Assembly: GCF_023074175.1 (NCBI RefSeq)
Contig: NZ_JADPKS010000174.1
Span: 1-64,000 of the forward strand
Reading direction: 5' to 3'
Length of the DNA: 64,000 nucleotides
Source of the DNA: Bradyrhizobium sp. 139
GTDB taxonomy: Bacteria; Pseudomonadota; Alphaproteobacteria; Rhizobiales; Xanthobacteraceae
Of the stretch, positions 61,029-64,000 are shown piece after piece (position 1 is the stretch's first letter; each line of letters opens with the position of its first letter). A model generated the notes under the pieces. That model was not told the origin of the DNA, did no database searches, and was given only the letters and a program-made list of their open reading frames with translations. Made by a program: the position numbers and the translations under genes.

Positions 61029-61790
61029 CTATTTCGGCGCCATGCGCAGCGAGCCGTCGAGGCGCACCACTTCGCCGTTCAGGTACGAATTCTCGACCAT
61101 GTGCAGCGCTAGCGCGGCGAACTCGTCGGCGTGGCCGAGCCGGCGCGGGAAGGGGATTGCGGCGGCGAGCGAGTCCTGGGCTTCCTGCGGCAGGTTGGCC
61201 AGCAGAGGCGTGAGGAACAGGCCGGGCGCGATGGTCAGCACGCGGACGCCGAACTGCGCGAGCTCGCGCGCGATCGGCAGCGTCATGCCGACGATGCCGC
61301 CCTTTGAGGCCGAGTAGGCCGACTGGCCGATCTGGCCGTCATAGGCGGCTACGGACGCCGTATTGATGATGACGCCGCGCTCGCCGGTCGCCTGCGGCTC
61401 GAGCTTGGACATCTCGGTTGCGGCGAGGCGCAGCATGTTGAAGGTGCCGATGAGGTTGACCTTGATCACCTTGTCGAAATCTGCGAGCGCCATCGGGCCG
61501 TCGCGGCCGACGACGCGTTTTGCCACGCCGATGCCAGCGCAGTTGACCAGCACGCGCGCCGGGCCGTGGGCCTTGGTCGCCTGCGCGATCGCGGCCTCAG
61601 CCGAGGCGGCATCGGAGACATCGCAGGTCACGGCGACGCCGTTGATCTCGGCAGCGACGGCCTCCGCGAGCTTGGCATTGAGGTCGCACACCGCGACCCT
61701 GGCGCCTTGCGCCGCCAGTTTTCGCGCGGTCGCCGCACCCAGTCCCGATGCGCCGCCGGTGACGATGGCTGCCTGATCTTTCAACAACAT
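61029..61790 (-). CDS. SDR family oxidoreductase, 3-hydroxyacyl-CoA dehydrogenase type 2-like
   Basis: A 253-residue classical SDR with TGGASGLG, NCAG, NTASVAA...YSASK all intact. The insert ATEMSKLEPQATGERGVIINTAS and the C-terminal NSYLNGEVVRLDGSLRMAPK match the HSD17B10-like branch, which oxidises 3-hydroxyacyl-CoA. In this operon (ligase, SDR, thioesterase) it would act in side-chain shortening of an aryl- or acyl-CoA. Confidence 0.86.
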   Translation of the reverse strand: MLLKDQAAIVTGGASGLGAATARKLAAQGARVAVCDLNAKLAEAVAAEINGVAVTCDVSDAASAEAAIAQATKAHGPARVLVNCAGIGVAKRVVGRDGPMALADFDKVIKVNLIGTFNMLRLAATEMSKLEPQATGERGVIINTASVAAYDGQIGQSAYSASKGGIVGMTLPIARELAQFGVRVLTIAPGLFLTPLLANLPQEAQDSLAAAIPFPRRLGHADEFAALALHMVENSYLNGEVVRLDGSLRMAPK

Positions 61791-61815
61791 GGCGTTCTCC
61801 TGTGGCGGTGGTTTC

Positions 61816-63699
61816 TTAGCCGACCGATATCACACGGTCCGATAGATTGGCAGCGTAGAGCTCCTCGATCAGGACGCCGCGATGCTCGAGCACCGCGCGC
61901 TGGTTGATCGAGCCCTTGTCGGTGACTTCGCCCTTGTCGATCGAAAGCGGGGTATCCATGAGGATCGCGCGCGTGATCCGAGTCGAGGAGCCGGTGGCCG
62001 AGGCGAGAAAGTGCGTCAGGCGCTCGCGGAAGGCTTCACGCACCAGCCGGTCGCGCGTCGCGACGACGAGATCGTCAGCCGGCAGTGTCGGGTTGACCAG
62101 CCGGCAGCCGTCGAGATCGAGCACCACGAGTGCGGAGATCTCGTCGCGGTTGATGCCGGCGATGACGACATCGCGCACCAGCGGCGCGCAGGCGGCGACG
62201 AAGCGCGCGCGCAGCGGGCCGACGCTGACCCAGGTGCCGCTGCCGAGTTTGAAGTCCTCACCGATGCGGCCGTCGAAATCGAAGCCGGCATTGAGATCGT
62301 CGGGATCGGCGGGCTTGAGCGCGTCGCCGAGCTTGTAGAAGCCTTCCTCGTCGAACGATTTTGCGGTGATGTCGGGCTGGCGCCAGTAGCCGGGCATCAC
62401 GTTCGGCCCCTTGCAGCGCACTTCCATCTTGCCGTTGTTCGGCACCAGCTTGGCGTCGTTGCCTGATACCGGCAACCCGACATGGCCGGAGCGGCTGGTG
62501 CGCGGATTGACCGACATGAAGAACGGCGCGGTTTCGGTTGCGCCGAGGCCGGTCAGCATCGGCACGCGATAGCCCTTTTCCTTCACGGCGAGCTCGTCGA
62601 GGCTGTTCCAGACGAATGGCGATAGCGCTGCGCCCGAGAAGAACATCGCATGCAGCCGGTCGAAGAACTTTGCGCGCAGCCCCTGGTCGTCGCGCAGATA
62701 AGACAGCAGCGATTCATAGCCCTTGGGCACGTTGAAATAGACCGTCGGTGAAATCTCCTGGAGATTGCGCACGCTCTCCTCGATGCCTCCAGGCACCGGC
62801 TTGCCGGCGTCCAGATACATCGAGCCGCCATTGTAGAGCGTCAGCCCGATATTGTGGTTGCCCCCGAAGGTGTGATTCCAGGGCAGCCAGTCGATGATCA
62901 CAGGCGGCTCGTCCTTGAGGAAGGCGAGCGTCTCGCGCAGCATCACCTGGTTGGCGCAGATCATGCGCTGGGTGTTGATGACAGCCTTGGGATTGCCGGT
63001 CGAGCCCGACGTCAGCAGGAATTTTGCGATCGTGTCCGGACCGATCTTGCCGTGCGCTTCGTCCAGATCGCTGCGGATCGGCGTCGCCATGAGGTCGGCG
63101 AGCAAGGTGACGTCGCGGCCCGGCACCTTGCCGTAGGAAGCGGCGATCTCGGTGCCGAGCGAGACATTGGCGGAAAGCGCATCCGCGAACCTGTCGGCGT
63201 CCTCGGCGAAGACGAGGCCGGGCGTCAGCAGCTTCATCAGGTAAGAGAGCTTGCCGTAATCCTTCGACACCAGCGAATAGGCCGCCGACACCGGGCAGAA
63301 CGGGATGCCGGCATAGAACGCGCCGAACGCGAGCAGTGCGTGATCGATCGAATTGCCTGAGAGGATGACGACCGGCCGCTCCGCCGACAGGCCGCGCCGG
63401 ATCAGGCTTGAGGCGATGTGCCGGGACGCGATGAGCAACTCGGCATAGGTGATCTTGCGCCAGCCGCGGCCGCCTTCGCGCTCCGCCATGAAGACGCGGT
63501 CCGGCGTGGTCTTGGCCCAGTGATGCAGGCGGTCGGTGATGCGGACGGGATAGTCGCCAAGCGGCTGTTTGGGCCGCAGATAAATCGTGCCGTCGTCGCG
63601 CCGCTCGATGTTGACGACGGGATCGCCGAACGAAATGGGCCGCAGCGGGGAAGTGCTCGCGCCGCGCTCGATGCTGGAAGAGGACGGCTGCGCGCTCAT
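61816..63699 (-). CDS. Feruloyl-CoA synthase-like acyl-CoA ligase
   Basis: A 627-residue ANL ligase. The P-loop is LLTSGSTGNPKAVINTQRM, the adenine motif GLGATETAPFF, then GDALKPADPDDLNAGFDFDGRIGEDFKLGSGTWVSVG, a block characteristic of feruloyl-CoA synthases, and a C-terminal DKGEVTDKGSINQRAVL with the catalytic Lys. It is likely to activate a cinnamic- or benzoic-type acid. Its ATG overlaps the stop of the upstream crotonase gene (ATGA), showing translational coupling. Confidence 0.87.
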   Translation of the reverse strand: MSAQPSSSSIERGASTSPLRPISFGDPVVNIERRDDGTIYLRPKQPLGDYPVRITDRLHHWAKTTPDRVFMAEREGGRGWRKITYAELLIASRHIASSLIRRGLSAERPVVILSGNSIDHALLAFGAFYAGIPFCPVSAAYSLVSKDYGKLSYLMKLLTPGLVFAEDADRFADALSANVSLGTEIAASYGKVPGRDVTLLADLMATPIRSDLDEAHGKIGPDTIAKFLLTSGSTGNPKAVINTQRMICANQVMLRETLAFLKDEPPVIIDWLPWNHTFGGNHNIGLTLYNGGSMYLDAGKPVPGGIEESVRNLQEISPTVYFNVPKGYESLLSYLRDDQGLRAKFFDRLHAMFFSGAALSPFVWNSLDELAVKEKGYRVPMLTGLGATETAPFFMSVNPRTSRSGHVGLPVSGNDAKLVPNNGKMEVRCKGPNVMPGYWRQPDITAKSFDEEGFYKLGDALKPADPDDLNAGFDFDGRIGEDFKLGSGTWVSVGPLRARFVAACAPLVRDVVIAGINRDEISALVVLDLDGCRLVNPTLPADDLVVATRDRLVREAFRERLTHFLASATGSSTRITRAILMDTPLSIDKGEVTDKGSINQRAVLEHRGVLIEELYAANLSDRVISVG

Positions 63700-64000
63700 G
63701 ATTTGGGCTTCACCTTTGCGGTCTTGTGCTCGAGGAATTCGCGGATTCTGCGTTTTGCCTCCTTGTCGCTCTGCGCCACCGTCGCCATCAGCGATTCCAT
63801 CAACAGGCCGGTCTGCGGATTGGCCTCCGCGATCATCGGCAGCGCCTGCAGCACGGCGAAGTTCGTCAGCGGCGCGTTGGAGGCGACCTTGGTCGCAAGC
63901 TCCAGCGCCTTGCCGAGCCCGTTGCCGGCCTCCGTGACATATTGCGCAAAGCCGTAGGAGGCGCCTTCGGTCGCGGAATAGACGCGGCCGGTCAGCATCA
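63696..64000 (-). CDS. Crotonase family protein, 3' part (runs off window)
   Basis: The C-terminal 100 or so residues of an enoyl-CoA hydratase-like protein (YSATEGASYGFAQYVTEAGNGLGKALELATKVASNAPLTNFAVLQALP). The 5' part lies beyond the window. In an operon with a feruloyl-CoA synthase it may be the hydratase-lyase acting on feruloyl-CoA or a similar ester; the catalytic region is not visible, so this is unproved. Confidence 0.75.
   Translation of the reverse strand, partial: MLTGRVYSATEGASYGFAQYVTEAGNGLGKALELATKVASNAPLTNFAVLQALPMIAEANPQTGLLMESLMATVAQSDKEAKRRIREFLEHKTAKVKPKS

Overview
The window is GC-rich (roughly 63-66% by eye) chromosomal DNA of an alphaproteobacterium, most likely Bradyrhizobium or a close relative. 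The reasons are the rubrerythrin-VIT1 iron exporter of the MbfA type under an Irr-box operator, a dense population of short palindromic intergenic repeats, many acyl-CoA enzymes, and ABC and TRAP-type binding proteins. Most of the window is ordinary catabolic chromosome. One segment, about 19.7-31 kb, is accessory and its first 5.6 kb has visibly lower GC.

Layout. 0.1-5.3 kb: enoyl-CoA hydratase, SDR, acyl-CoA dehydrogenase and zinc alcohol dehydrogenase; a 159-bp MITE-like element sits inside a palindromic repeat. 5.4-13.5 kb: amidase, MbfA, epoxide-hydrolase-like protein, two paralogous metallo-beta-lactamase (MBL) hydrolases, GST, FAH-family hydrolase and DUF3775. 13.6-19.4 kb: two SDRs, CvpA, GMC oxidoreductase and coniferyl-aldehyde-type dehydrogenase. 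19.7-26.8 kb: tRNA-fMet followed by a genomic island bounded by a 47-bp duplication of the tRNA 3' part, then an ArsR/SDR cassette bounded by 72-bp repeats that ends in a truncated MATE gene. 27.1-31 kb: an orphan protein and a second cyclase-ATPase-TPR protein. 31.2-41.1 kb: a CUT2-type ABC transporter operon with beta-propeller proteins, one fused to a permease, led by an acyl-CoA ligase and flanked by an AraC regulator. 41.2-45 kb: a substrate-binding protein, GntR regulator and acyl-CoA synthetase sharing TTGTCCGACAA operators. 45-59.1 kb: MFS, zinc-ribbon MBL protein, MetX-like hydrolase with desaturase, two WYL regulators, GSTs, a cyclic-nucleotide-gated K+ channel, a TAXI protein and small conserved proteins. 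59.3-64 kb: Liv-type binding protein and an aromatic/acyl-CoA cluster (thioesterase, SDR, feruloyl-CoA-synthase-like ligase, partial crotonase).

The main candidate for an undescribed system is the tRNA-fMet island. It carries a precursor-like peptide with a nitrile-hydratase-like (NHLP) leader and a short C-terminal tail ending TCCGI, a predicted heme-oxygenase-like diiron enzyme just downstream, and a divergent SAM-cyclase-ATPase-TPR regulator. No YcaO, LanM, radical-SAM enzyme, peptidase-transporter or integrase is visible in the island. This suggests a minimal RiPP locus whose only tailoring enzyme would be the diiron-type protein; that is an inference.
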